DNA of 64,000 bases from Marinobacter sp050379415. Its GTDB lineage: Bacteria; Pseudomonadota; Gammaproteobacteria; Pseudomonadales; Oleiphilaceae. A model generated the notes under the pieces. That model was given only the letters and a program-made list of their open reading frames with translations, ran no database searches and was not told the DNA's origin. Below are positions 8,060-16,634 of this stretch, in pieces. The stretch is taken from assembly GCF_050379415.1 (NCBI RefSeq), contig NZ_JBNRLS010000001.1, forward strand, positions 62,001 through 126,000, given 5' to 3'. Positions within the stretch are counted from its first letter, which is position 1, and each line of letters opens with the position of its first letter. The translations under genes were made by a program, and so were the position numbers.

Positions 8060-9322
8060 TTAGGCCGGCAGGCGGCGGATGCTCGCGCCCAGCAGCTGCA
8101 GTTTCTCTTCAATACACTCGTAGCCGCGATCGATGTGGTAGATGCGGTCCACGATGGTGTCGCCATCGGCCACCAGGCCGGCAATGACGAGGCTGGCCGA
8201 GGCCCGCAGGTCGGTCGCCATCACCGGGGCACCGGTCAGATGCTCAACGCCCTTGATGATGGCGGCGTTGCCTTCCAGGGTGATGTCCGCGCCCATGCGG
8301 CCAAGTTCCTGCAGGTGCATGAAGCGGTTCTCGAACACCGTCTCCACGATGGTACCGGTGCCTTCCGCCACCGCATTCATGGCGGCGAACTGGGCCTGCA
8401 TGTCGGTGGGGAACGCCGGGTACGGAGCCGTGCGCAGGCTGACCGCTTTCGGCCGTTTACCCTTCATGTCCAGCTCGATCCAGTCCGGGCCGGTCTCGAT
8501 GTGGGCGCCCGCCTCTTCCAGCTTCAGCAGGACGGCTTCAAGCAGGTCCTCACGGGTGTCCTTCAGCTTCACCCGACCACCGGTGGCGGCGGCGGCCACC
8601 AGGAAGGTGCCGGTTTCGATGCGGTCCGGCAGCACGTCGTAGTGACAGCCGTGCAGGCGCTCGACGCCGTTGATCTCGATGGTGGCGGTGCCATGGCCCT
8701 TGATGTCCGCACCCATGGCAATCAGGCACTCGGCCAGGTCGACCACTTCCGGCTCGCGGGCGGCGTTCTCGAGGATGGTCTTACCGTCGGCCAGGGCCGC
8801 GGCCATCATCAGGTTCTCGGTACCGGTTACGGTCACGGTGTCCAGGAAGATATGGGCACCCTTCAGACGACCGTTGGTCTTGGCCTTGATGTAGCCGTTC
8901 TCGACCTTGATGTCCGCACCCATCAGCTCCAGACCGTGGATGTGCAGGTTGACCGGCCGGCTGCCGATGGCACAGCCACCGGGCAGGGACACCTCGGCCT
9001 CACCAAAGTGCGCCACCAGGGGTCCGAGCACCAGAATCGAGGCGCGCATGGTCTTGACCAGCTCATAGGGGGCGTGGAAGTGCTTGATGGTGTTGGCGTG
9101 GATCTCCACGCTCATTTTCTCATCAATGATTACCTCAACACCCATGCGGCCCAGCAGCTCGATCATGGTCGTGATGTCGTGCAGGTGCGGCAGGTTGCCC
9201 ACGGTCACCGGCTCATCCGCCAGAAGTGTGGCGGCGAGGATTGGCAGTGCCGCGTTCTTGGCACCGGAAATACGGATTTCGCCATCGAGGGGTCTGCGCC
9301 CGCGAATCAGAAGTTTGTCCAA
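8060..9322 (-). CDS. murA: UDP-N-acetylglucosamine 1-carboxyvinyltransferase
   Basis: The first committed enzyme of peptidoglycan synthesis; it transfers enolpyruvate from PEP to UDP-GlcNAc and is the fosfomycin target. 420 residues with the preferred start. The catalytic, fosfomycin-binding Cys is C117 in LPGGCAIGSRPV. I place the start at the TTG at 9322, giving MDKLLIRGRR like other MurA proteins, with AGGA 8 bases upstream. An ATG at 9391 would add 23 unrelated residues and overlap ibaG. It lies 28 bp after ibaG and 29 bp before hisG, so one operon is likely. Confidence 0.94.
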   Translation of the reverse strand: MDKLLIRGRRPLDGEIRISGAKNAALPILAATLLADEPVTVGNLPHLHDITTMIELLGRMGVEVIIDEKMSVEIHANTIKHFHAPYELVKTMRASILVLGPLVAHFGEAEVSLPGGCAIGSRPVNLHIHGLELMGADIKVENGYIKAKTNGRLKGAHIFLDTVTVTGTENLMMAAALADGKTILENAAREPEVVDLAECLIAMGADIKGHGTATIEINGVERLHGCHYDVLPDRIETGTFLVAAAATGGRVKLKDTREDLLEAVLLKLEEAGAHIETGPDWIELDMKGKRPKAVSLRTAPYPAFPTDMQAQFAAMNAVAEGTGTIVETVFENRFMHLQELGRMGADITLEGNAAIIKGVEHLTGAPVMATDLRASASLVIAGLVADGDTIVDRIYHIDRGYECIEEKLQLLGASIRRLPA

Positions 9323-9350
9323 AATAGAATTCCTGTGTCTGGCGGGCGTA

Positions 9351-9593
9351 TCAGCCCTGGCGCTCGGCCCATTCTGCGGGAGTGAAGGCACGCGGATGCA
9401 GGGCGTGGATGGTGCCGTCCATAACGTGCTGGAACAGCGCCTTGTTGATCATTTGCTGCCGTTTGATGGTCGGCAGGCCCTCGAATACGTCACCCACCAC
9501 GACGACCATGTAATGGGTACCATCAACCTGGACCTGAACCTCGCATCCGGGCAAGGCTTCTTCGACCAGTTTTGTGACTTCGGCGGCGTCCAT
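9351..9593 (-). CDS. ibaG: BolA-family protein IbaG
   Basis: An 80-residue BolA/IbaG (YrbA) protein. BolA folds bind Fe-S clusters with monothiol glutaredoxins, and IbaG has been linked to acid stress and cell shape. The conserved GLPTIKRQQMINKAL helix and the following HALHPRAFTP segment, with its His residues, are visible. Position between the mla genes and murA is the classical one and supports the call over BolA proper. Confidence 0.9.
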   Translation of the reverse strand: MDAAEVTKLVEEALPGCEVQVQVDGTHYMVVVVGDVFEGLPTIKRQQMINKALFQHVMDGTIHALHPRAFTPAEWAERQG

Positions 9594-9641
9594 AAACTAT
9601 CCTCGGGTGTTTTGGAAAATCAGGGGCGAGATTGTAACCAA

Positions 9642-9950
9642 TTAGTCGGCGCGGGTCAGCTGGGCACTCAGATTACTCAGTGATGCCAGCGAGGCAAGGC
9701 GGCCATTGATGCCTCGAAAACTCAGGTCGATACCCTGCTTCCTGGCAAGCCGCTCCCAACAGAGCATCATGGAGAGCACCACACTGTGTGCGGTTTCCAG
9801 ACCGGAGACATCAACCACGAGACCATCGTTGATCCCGGAAATCAGCTGCTCCCCCTGCTGGCGAAGGCCAATGACCGACGAAGCGTTTACCTCGCCGGTC
9901 ACGATCATCTCGCCATCCCGGAGCTCGGCGCGCGGTACGGAAGGACTCAT
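9642..9950 (-). CDS. mlaB: STAS-domain protein MlaB
   Basis: A 102-residue single STAS domain, the cytoplasmic subunit that stabilises the MlaFEDB phospholipid transporter. Sequence identity is low, as usual for MlaB, but the strand-helix pattern and the DVSGLETAHSVVLSMML segment fit a STAS core. The ATG overlaps the mlaC stop by 4 bp (ATGA), which indicates translational coupling. The call relies partly on position as the last gene of mlaFEDCB. Confidence 0.85.
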   Translation of the reverse strand: MSPSVPRAELRDGEMIVTGEVNASSVIGLRQQGEQLISGINDGLVVDVSGLETAHSVVLSMMLCWERLARKQGIDLSFRGINGRLASLASLSNLSAQLTRAD

Positions 9951-10600
9951 GAGTTGTCTGCGTCTCCGTCCAGATCGATGGCCTTGGCGGCATCGCTCCA
10001 GCCGTCGATCACGACCTGGATCTGGCCCCGGTTCTCTTCCATTTCCTGGCTGAAACGATCCCGGAAGGCGAGACCAATGTTCACACCTTCAACGATCACG
10101 TTCTCCATCAGCCACTGGCCTTCACCGTTCCGGTACATGGAGTACACCACCGGATAGCGGTTGCCCGAGGAGCTGATGACTTCCAGATCTACCGAGGCGC
10201 GGTCTTCATCCCGCGGCAGGATGGTCGCCTCCTTCACGTTGATCTCGAAGTCGTCGGCATCGACCAGGGCCTTGGCATAGCTGTCGAACAGGCTGCGCTT
10301 GAACTTCTCGACGAACTCGTCACGCTGCTCCGGGGTGGTCTGGCGCGCGTAGCGCCCCATTACGCGGGCGGCGATGCGACGGAAATCCACAAAATCGGTC
10401 AGGGCCTCGTCCATGCTCCGGTAGAAGGCCTCGGGGTCCTTCTCATACAGGCCCCGCTCCTCATTCAACTTCTCCACCAGCTTCTGGGTGTTGACGTCCA
10501 CGTATTCACGCAACTCTTCAGCCTGCTCCGCCTGCGCCTGGCTAACCACCGCGACCATCAGGGCCAGTGCCAGGAAAAGTCGTTGAGTCAAAGCAACCAT
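9947..10600 (-). CDS. mlaC: Periplasmic phospholipid-binding protein MlaC
   Basis: A 217-residue MlaC (Ttg2D) protein that shuttles phospholipids between outer membrane MlaA and the inner membrane MlaFEDB complex. A signal peptide is visible (LFLALALMVAVVSQAQA, about residues 8-24). The family core VDFRRIAARVMGRYARQTTPEQRDEF and a C-terminal NIGLAFRDRF segment follow. It is 41 bp after mlaD and overlaps mlaB. Confidence 0.93.
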   Translation of the reverse strand: MVALTQRLFLALALMVAVVSQAQAEQAEELREYVDVNTQKLVEKLNEERGLYEKDPEAFYRSMDEALTDFVDFRRIAARVMGRYARQTTPEQRDEFVEKFKRSLFDSYAKALVDADDFEINVKEATILPRDEDRASVDLEVISSSGNRYPVVYSMYRNGEGQWLMENVIVEGVNIGLAFRDRFSQEMEENRGQIQVVIDGWSDAAKAIDLDGDADNS

Positions 10601-10641
10601 CAGGATCTCCCGCTATCTCTGTTCGGTCCGTGCTCCGGTGC

Positions 10642-11091
10642 TCATTTACCGGAAGCAAAGTTACTGATCAGCCGCTCAAGGTTCATGGCGGACTGGGTGG
10701 AGTAGAAGGTATCGCCCGCTTGCAGCGATTCCATGTCTCCACCGATGGATATATCAATGTACTGCTCACCGAGCAGGCCGGATGTACGTATTACTGCGGA
10801 ACTGTCCGCCGGAATGTTGTCCACCTCGGCATGAATCGACATTTTCACCCGGGCCTGGAAGGTTTCCTTGTCGAGGGAAATGGACTCGATGGTGCCGACC
10901 GTCACCCCGGCCATGGAGATCTTGCCCCGGGGTGTCAGGCCGCCGGTATCGTTGAAATTGGCGTACAGGGTGTAGGTGCTCTCGGCGGCCTTGGGCGACA
11001 ACCCGCTGACCTGAAGCGCCAGTACCAGCAAAGCCGCCAGCCCCGCAACCATGAACAGACCAACTATGATTTCAATGGTTCTCTGTGCCAT
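10642..11091 (-). CDS. mlaD: MCE-domain protein MlaD
   Basis: A 149-residue protein with one N-terminal transmembrane helix (about residues 6-27, IEIIVGLFMVAGLAALLVLAL) and one MCE domain (about 38-118, containing FNDTGGLTPRGKISMAGVTVG). MlaD hexamers form the periplasmic lipid channel on the MlaE permease. Full-length. It begins 22 bp after mlaE. Confidence 0.94.
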   Translation of the reverse strand: MAQRTIEIIVGLFMVAGLAALLVLALQVSGLSPKAAESTYTLYANFNDTGGLTPRGKISMAGVTVGTIESISLDKETFQARVKMSIHAEVDNIPADSSAVIRTSGLLGEQYIDISIGGDMESLQAGDTFYSTQSAMNLERLISNFASGK

Positions 11092-11113
11092 TACCGGCTC
11101 CCGTTGATCAATC

Positions 11114-11896
11114 TCAGAAATCGCCGAACATTACGGCGGTTAGCACAAAATCCAGCCCCAATACCGCCAGGGACGAGTAAACCACGGTCTTGGTGGTGGC
11201 GGAACTGATTCCGGCGGACGTGGGCACACAGTCGTAGCCCTGGAACACCGCGATCCAGGCGCAGACAAATCCGAACACGACGCTCTTGATGAAGCCGTTC
11301 ATCACGTCGTCCACGAAGTCCACAGAGGACTGCATGTTGCCCCAGAAGGAACCTTCGAACACGCCCAGCCATTCCACACCGACCAGCATGCCGCCCCAGA
11401 TACCGACCACGGAGAAGATGACCGCCAGTATCGGCATGGCGATAAAGCCGGCCCACAGGCGGGGTGCGATCACCCGCCGCAAGGGATCCACCCCCATCAT
11501 TTCCATGCTGGACAGCTGCTCGGTGGCCTTCATCAGGCCGATCTCCGCGGTCAGGGCCGAGCCGGCCCGCCCGGCGAACAGCAAGGCGGTGACCACCGGC
11601 CCCAGTTCCCGCACCAGGGTCAGCGCAATCATCTGACCGATGGCAGCCTCGGAACCGTAATCGGAGAGGATGGTGTAACCCTGCAGCCCCAGCACCATGC
11701 CGATGAACAGGCCGGACACCACGACAATAGCCAGGGACAGCACCCCGACCGCATAAATCTGTTTGACCAGCAGAGGGAAGCCGGTCACCGGGCGTGGCAC
11801 GCCACTCAGCACCCCGGCCAGAAAACGCCCGGAGCGACCGAGGGAAGCGACAATGTCGAGGCCCAGCCGGCCCAGGGAAGCGATACGGTCCAGCAT
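11114..11896 (-). CDS. mlaE: Phospholipid ABC transporter permease MlaE
   Basis: A 260-residue MlaE/YrbE permease with several transmembrane segments and the family stretch RELGPVVTALLFAGRAGSALTAEIG split by the coupling-helix region LMKATEQLSSMEMMGVDPL. It is the membrane subunit that binds MlaF and carries the MlaD ring. The start overlaps the mlaF stop by one base, consistent with a single mRNA. Confidence 0.95.
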   Translation of the reverse strand: MLDRIASLGRLGLDIVASLGRSGRFLAGVLSGVPRPVTGFPLLVKQIYAVGVLSLAIVVVSGLFIGMVLGLQGYTILSDYGSEAAIGQMIALTLVRELGPVVTALLFAGRAGSALTAEIGLMKATEQLSSMEMMGVDPLRRVIAPRLWAGFIAMPILAVIFSVVGIWGGMLVGVEWLGVFEGSFWGNMQSSVDFVDDVMNGFIKSVVFGFVCAWIAVFQGYDCVPTSAGISSATTKTVVYSSLAVLGLDFVLTAVMFGDF

Positions 11897-12705
11897 CAGG
11901 CGCCTCCTCCCAGACCGAAGTCCTTGCCGGCATCGTCCGCGGGATAATGGAAAGGCACCGGGCCGTCCGGCTGCCCCTGCAGGAACTGCTGGACCTGATC
12001 CGACGGGTGCGCCTTCAGCTCCTCCGGCGTGCCTTCACCAATGACCTTGCCGTCGGCAATGATACAGGCGTAATGACAGATACTCAGGGACTCGGGCACG
12101 TCATGGGACACCAGCACACTGGTCAATCCCATGGAGCTGTTCAGATCCCGGATCAGTTTTACCAACACGCCCATGGCGATGGGATCCTGGCCGGCGAAAG
12201 GCTCGTCGTACATGATCAGCTCCGGATCCAGGGCAATGCTTCGAGCCAGGGCAACCCGGCGGGTCATGCCACCGGAGAGCTCCGACGGCATCAGGTGGCG
12301 GGCGCCCCGCAGGCCGACGGCTTCAAGCTTCATCAACACGATGTCGTGGATCATGTCTTCGGGCAGCTTTGTGTGCACCCGCAACGGGAAAGCCACGTTT
12401 TCAAAGACACTCAGATCGGTAAACAGGGCGCCGCTCTGGAACAGCATGCCCATCTTTTCACGCAGCGTGTACAGGGCCTTGCGCTTGAGACGCGGCACCT
12501 CGTGGCCATCCACCTGGACGCTGCCACTGTCCGGGCGCAGTTGTCCCCCGATCAGCCTTAGCAAGGTGGTCTTCCCGGTACCACTGGGGCCCATGATCGC
12601 GGTGATCTTGCCCCTGGGGATATCCAGGGTGATGCCATCGAAGATGCGCCGGCCGGAACGGGAGAAGACAACGTCCTTCAGAGATATGTATGCAGTCGAA
12701 CCCAT
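11896..12705 (-). CDS. mlaF: Phospholipid ABC transporter ATPase MlaF
   Basis: A 269-residue ABC ATPase of the Mla system. Walker A is GPSGTGKTT at 39-47, the signature is LSGGMTRRVALARSI, and Walker B with catalytic Glu is LIMYDEPFAGQD. The ATG at 12705 is chosen because AAGGGA lies upstream and the length matches MlaF; the frame stays open to 12759 without a good ribosome site. It is the first gene of the mla-ibaG-murA-his run and diverges from kdsD, the usual arrangement in this group. Confidence 0.93.
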   Translation of the reverse strand: MGSTAYISLKDVVFSRSGRRIFDGITLDIPRGKITAIMGPSGTGKTTLLRLIGGQLRPDSGSVQVDGHEVPRLKRKALYTLREKMGMLFQSGALFTDLSVFENVAFPLRVHTKLPEDMIHDIVLMKLEAVGLRGARHLMPSELSGGMTRRVALARSIALDPELIMYDEPFAGQDPIAMGVLVKLIRDLNSSMGLTSVLVSHDVPESLSICHYACIIADGKVIGEGTPEELKAHPSDQVQQFLQGQPDGPVPFHYPADDAGKDFGLGGGA

Positions 12706-12811
12706 AATCTGTCCCTTTCGAGGAGGAGCTACATTATGCGATGCGGCGCCTAACCTCAATGTCTCACCGGTAAAATGTCGTGATGGTCATCACCGGATTT
12801 ATTGAAAATGA

Positions 12812-12817
12812 TATACT
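12812..12817 (+). promoter_or_regulatory. Possible -10 box for the kdsD operon
   Basis: TATACT lies about 60 bp before the kdsD start in the mlaF/kdsD divergent gap. No good -35 hexamer is found at 16-18 bp spacing, so this is a weak call. Confidence 0.3.
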
Positions 12818-12875
12818 TCCGCCACTTTCAACGCTTTTTGCCGAATTCCCCCGATACGAGCCAGGCCAGAGCCCG

Positions 12876-13856
12876 ATGACTGAACAGACCAGCCACGATT
12901 TCCGGACATCCGCCCTTCGCGCCATTCGCATCGAGCGCGATGCCATCGAGGCCCTCGAAGGCCGCATCGACGACCACTTCTTCCGCGCCTGCGAGACCAT
13001 CATGGCCTGCAAGGGCCGGGTGGTGGTGACCGGCATGGGCAAGTCCGGTCATATCGGCAACAAGATCGCGGCTACCCTGGCCAGCACCGGCACGCCTTCT
13101 TTCTTTGTGCACCCCGGCGAAGCGAGCCATGGCGACCTGGGCATGATCACCAGCCAGGATGTCGTCATTGCCATCTCCAACAGCGGCAACACCAGTGAGG
13201 TGGTGACCATCCTGCCTCTGATCAAACGCATGGGCGCCCCGCTGATCAGCATGACCGGCAATCCGGACTCGGTGCTGGCGCGGGAGGCGGTGGCCAACCT
13301 GGATGTCCGGGTGGACGCCGAGGCCTGCCCGCTGGGCCTGGCCCCCACTTCCAGTACTACGGCAACTCTGGTCATGGGAGATGCATTGGCGGTGGCCCTG
13401 CTGGAAGCCCGGGGCTTCAGCGCCGAAGATTTCGCCTTCTCCCACCCCGGTGGCAGCCTGGGCCGGCGCCTGCTGCTCAAGGTTTCCGACATCATGCACA
13501 CCGGTGAGCAGATTCCGGTCGTGACCGAAGGCACCACCCTCAGTGGCGCCTTGCTGGAGATTTCCCGCAAGGGCCTGGGCATGACGACCGTAGTGGATGC
13601 CAAAGGCGACCTCACCGGCATCTTTACCGACGGCGATCTGCGCCGCACCCTGGACCGGTCCGTGGATATCCACAACACCGCCATCGAGGAAGTAATGACC
13701 CGCCACGGCAAGACCATTGCCGCCGACCACCTGGCGGCCGAAGCCCTGAACATCATGGAAGAGATGAAGATCAACGCCCTGCCGGTCACCGACGAGAAAG
13801 GCGCCCTGGTCGGCGCCATCAACATGCACGACCTGCTCCGGGCGGGAGTGATCTGA
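12876..13856 (+). CDS. kdsD: Arabinose-5-phosphate isomerase
   Basis: A 326-residue KpsF/KdsD-family isomerase that converts ribulose 5-phosphate to arabinose 5-phosphate, the first step to Kdo. An N-terminal SIS domain (VVTGMGKSGHIGNKIAATLAS and the SNSGNTSEV sugar-phosphate loop) is followed by two CBS domains (about 200-326). The start at 12876 gives MTEQTSHDF and the usual length; an earlier in-frame ATG would add 32 atypical residues. Its stop overlaps the kdsC start by one base. Confidence 0.92.
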   Translation: MTEQTSHDFRTSALRAIRIERDAIEALEGRIDDHFFRACETIMACKGRVVVTGMGKSGHIGNKIAATLASTGTPSFFVHPGEASHGDLGMITSQDVVIAISNSGNTSEVVTILPLIKRMGAPLISMTGNPDSVLAREAVANLDVRVDAEACPLGLAPTSSTTATLVMGDALAVALLEARGFSAEDFAFSHPGGSLGRRLLLKVSDIMHTGEQIPVVTEGTTLSGALLEISRKGLGMTTVVDAKGDLTGIFTDGDLRRTLDRSVDIHNTAIEEVMTRHGKTIAADHLAAEALNIMEEMKINALPVTDEKGALVGAINMHDLLRAGVI

Positions 13857-14425
13857 TGGCCGACCTGACCAGTCCGCTGGCTTCGCAATGGCCTGAAGAG
13901 CTGATCGCCAGGGCCGCCCGCATCCGCCTGATCGCGCTGGATGTGGACGGCATCATGAGCGACGGCAAACTCTATTTCAGCGCCAACGGCGACGAACTCA
14001 AGGGCTTCAATATCCTCGACGGCCTTGGCCTGAAACAGCTGATGGCAGCCGGCATCACCGTCGCTGTCATCACCGGCCGGCGCTCACCGTTGACCGAAAA
14101 ACGCATGAACGACCTGGGCATCCCGCACCTGATGCAGGGCCGCGAAGACAAGAAGGTGGCCTTGCAGGAGCTGGTGCGCACCATGGACATTGCTCCGGAG
14201 GAAATTGCCTACATGGGGGACGACCTGCCGGACCTGCCGGCACTGCGCTTTGCCGGTCTGGGCATCACCGTACCCAACGGCTACTGGCTGGTGCGACAGC
14301 ATGCGGACTACTGCACCAGCGTGGCCGGTGGCAATGGCGCCGTACGGGAAGCCTGTGACCTGATCCTGACCGCCCAGAACAAACTGGACGCCGCACTTGC
14401 CCCCTACCTGGAGCCGGCGGGATGA
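13856..14425 (+). CDS. kdsC: 3-deoxy-D-manno-octulosonate 8-phosphate phosphatase
   Basis: A 189-residue HAD-superfamily C0-cap phosphatase that dephosphorylates Kdo 8-phosphate. The nucleophile motif is ALDVDGIMSDG with Asp29 and Asp31; motif IV is GDDLPDLPAL. Full-length. It is translationally coupled to kdsD and overlaps lptC by 4 bp, so Kdo synthesis and LPS export genes share an operon. Confidence 0.95.
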   Translation: MADLTSPLASQWPEELIARAARIRLIALDVDGIMSDGKLYFSANGDELKGFNILDGLGLKQLMAAGITVAVITGRRSPLTEKRMNDLGIPHLMQGREDKKVALQELVRTMDIAPEEIAYMGDDLPDLPALRFAGLGITVPNGYWLVRQHADYCTSVAGGNGAVREACDLILTAQNKLDAALAPYLEPAG

Positions 14426-15027
14426 GCAGCCCCCTGGAGTCGCTCCGGCAAGTCAGCGAGCGCCCGCTGGTGCGGGCGCTTGCGGTGATGGCCCTGGTCG
14501 CCGTGGCCCTGTTCCTGCTGTGGCGCAGCGACGAGCCGCCGGCACCGGACCCGGAAGCTGCTGCCCTGCGCGGCCCGACCGAACCGGATGGCTTTGTGGT
14601 GGACGGTACCTACACCGCCTATGACCAGAACGGCAACCTGGAAGTGCGCTTCTCCAGCCCGCGGATCGAGCAGTTCGAGGAGGGCAACATGGCCACCATG
14701 GTATCGCCCACTGCCCGCATCCGGGGCGAACCCGGCACTGAACCCTGGACAATCTCGGCGGACAACGGCAGCCTGCTGCAGAACGAGAATCTGCTGTACC
14801 TGACCGACAACGTGCGTATCATTCGCCCGATTGGCGACCGTGAGGCGACCCTGACCACGTCAAAGCTGACGCTGGACAACGATCAGAACATCATCTATAC
14901 CGACGCTCCGGTGGAGATCACCGATCGCATCGGCGTTACCCGTGCCACCGGCATGAAAGCCTGGATCAACGAGCGAATTCTGGAGCTCAACTCCGACGTG
15001 GAAGGACGTTATGAGACCGTTCAATAA
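14422..15027 (+). CDS. lptC: LPS export system protein LptC
   Basis: A 201-residue bitopic protein. One transmembrane segment (about residues 14-33, PLVRALAVMALVAVALFLLW) anchors a periplasmic beta-jellyroll (DUF1239/LptC) that receives LPS from LptBFG and passes it to LptA. Sequence conservation is low, but size, topology and position between kdsC and lptA are decisive. It overlaps both neighbours. Confidence 0.92.
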   Translation: MSSPLESLRQVSERPLVRALAVMALVAVALFLLWRSDEPPAPDPEAAALRGPTEPDGFVVDGTYTAYDQNGNLEVRFSSPRIEQFEEGNMATMVSPTARIRGEPGTEPWTISADNGSLLQNENLLYLTDNVRIIRPIGDREATLTTSKLTLDNDQNIIYTDAPVEITDRIGVTRATGMKAWINERILELNSDVEGRYETVQ

Positions 15028-15562
15028 ACATCCGTCCGGCGTGTTGGCCACCCTGCTGGCGCTGGTCCTCAGCGGCCCGGTCCTGGCCTTCGACCTGGAT
15101 TCCGACCAGCCGATCACCGTCAGCGCCGACAGCGCACGGCTCGATGACAGCAAGGGCGTGGCCACCTATACCGGTGACGTGATCCTCACCCAGGGCAAGA
15201 CCCGACTGACAGCCGAACGGGTCGTGCTGTACCGCAACACCGAAGGCCTGAACCGTATCGAGGCGTCCGGCGCCCCGGCCCACTATACCCAACCGAGCCG
15301 TGACGGTGAGGGCGAGACCGATGCCCGCGCCCTTAACATCACCTGGTCTGCCACTGACCGGCAGCTGACCTTTGAACGGGAGGCGGTGATTGAGCAGAAT
15401 GGCAACCTGTTCCGCGGCGACCTCATCCATTACGACACGGTTCGCCGGGTAGTTACCGCCGAGGGCGGACAGGAAACGGGATCCGGCACTGGCCGGGTTG
15501 AAATGGTTATCCAGCCCCGCAGCACCAGACAGGGATCCGATGGCAGTACTGAGAGCCAGTAA
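15011..15562 (+). CDS. lptA: LPS transport periplasmic bridge protein LptA
   Basis: A 183-residue OstA/LptA protein that forms the periplasmic bridge for LPS. A signal peptide (about residues 1-26, cleavage after GPVLA) precedes the OstA-like domain starting DLDSDQPITVSADSARLDD. It overlaps lptC by 17 bp and lptB by 23 bp, indicating tight coupling. Confidence 0.93.
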   Translation: MRPFNKHPSGVLATLLALVLSGPVLAFDLDSDQPITVSADSARLDDSKGVATYTGDVILTQGKTRLTAERVVLYRNTEGLNRIEASGAPAHYTQPSRDGEGETDARALNITWSATDRQLTFEREAVIEQNGNLFRGDLIHYDTVRRVVTAEGGQETGSGTGRVEMVIQPRSTRQGSDGSTESQ

Positions 15563-16265
15563 CCTGGCAAAGAGCTACAAACAGAAGAAGGTGGTCATCG
15601 ACGTTTCCCTGGAAATCCAGAGTGGCGAGATCGTCGGCCTGCTCGGCCCCAACGGCGCCGGCAAAACCACCTGCTTTTACATGATTGTTGGCCTGGTGCC
15701 CGCCGATCGCGGCCGCATCACCATTGATGGCCAGGACATCACGCCCCTGCCCATGCACGGGCGTGCCCGCAAGGGAATCGGCTACCTGCCCCAGGAAGCC
15801 TCGGTATTCCGCAAACTGACCGTGCGGGACAACATCATGGCGATCCTGGAAACCCGCAAGGGCCTCGGCCGGGCCGAGCGTGATGCCAAGCTCGAAGAGC
15901 TATTGGAAGAGTTCCACATCACCCACATTCGCGACAGCGTCGGCATGGCACTCTCCGGCGGCGAGCGCCGGCGGGTGGAAATCGCCCGCGCCCTGGCCAT
16001 GGAGCCCGCCTTCATCCTGCTGGACGAACCCTTCGCCGGCGTGGACCCGATCTCGGTGAGCGACATCAAGCACATCATCCGCCACCTGCGGGACAAGGGC
16101 ATCGGGGTACTGATCACCGACCACAACGTGCGGGAGACACTGGATATCTGCGAGAACGCCTACATCGTCTCCGGGGGGCATATCATTGCTTCCGGCAGCT
16201 CGGAGGAGATTCTGGCGAATCAGCAGGTGAAAGAGGTGTATCTGGGGAACGAGTTCCGGCTCTGA
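15540..16265 (+). CDS. lptB: LPS export ABC transporter ATPase LptB
   Basis: A 241-residue ABC ATPase that powers LPS extraction by LptFG. Walker A is GPNGAGKT at 36-43, the signature is LSGGERRRVEIARAL, Walker B is FILLDEPFAGVD and the switch His is in ITDHNVRETL. The ATG at 15540 gives the standard 241-residue length; the frame extends to 15498 inside lptA. lptF and lptG are not in this window. Family A repeats start 5 bp after the stop. Confidence 0.95.
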   Translation: MAVLRASNLAKSYKQKKVVIDVSLEIQSGEIVGLLGPNGAGKTTCFYMIVGLVPADRGRITIDGQDITPLPMHGRARKGIGYLPQEASVFRKLTVRDNIMAILETRKGLGRAERDAKLEELLEEFHITHIRDSVGMALSGGERRRVEIARALAMEPAFILLDEPFAGVDPISVSDIKHIIRHLRDKGIGVLITDHNVRETLDICENAYIVSGGHIIASGSSEEILANQQVKEVYLGNEFRL

Positions 16266-16269
16266 GAGT

Positions 16270-16478
16270 GGGGTCTGAAGAACGCCTTCTTCTGACCCCG
16301 AGTTGGAATTGAGCACAAGCCAAAGGTCCAGGTTGGGGTCAGATGAAAGTTTTCATCAGACCCCTGAGTCAGGGGCCACCCCAGGGGTCTGAAGAACGCT
16401 TTCTTCTGACCCCGGGTCGGATTTGAGCACGAGCCAAGGGTCCAGGTTGGGGTCAGATGAAAGTTTTCATCAGACCCC
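16270..16478. repeat. Four family A palindromes as a duplicated inverted pair
   Basis: Copies lie at 16270-16299 (T.T form), 16335-16364 (A.A), 16384-16413 (T.T) and 16449-16478 (A.A). The first and second pairs are near-identical direct repeats offset by 114 bp, including the spacer (GAGCAC, CCAAG/AGG, GTCCAGGTT). This is a BIME-like array in the lptB-rpoN gap; the remaining 155 bp before rpoN should hold the rpoN promoter, but I see no clear boxes. Confidence 0.9.
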
Positions 16479-16634
16479 TGAGTTACATCCCCGCCACCTT
16501 TCATGTTCAATCTGACATCCAATTCCAGTAAACTCGGCAAAGAACTTGCTTGCTACGGCAACTAGCTAGCATACAAAGCATTTTTTCTCTGATGCCAAGG
16601 TGACAGAGCGTGACGAGTAACGGATCCTGAACGT

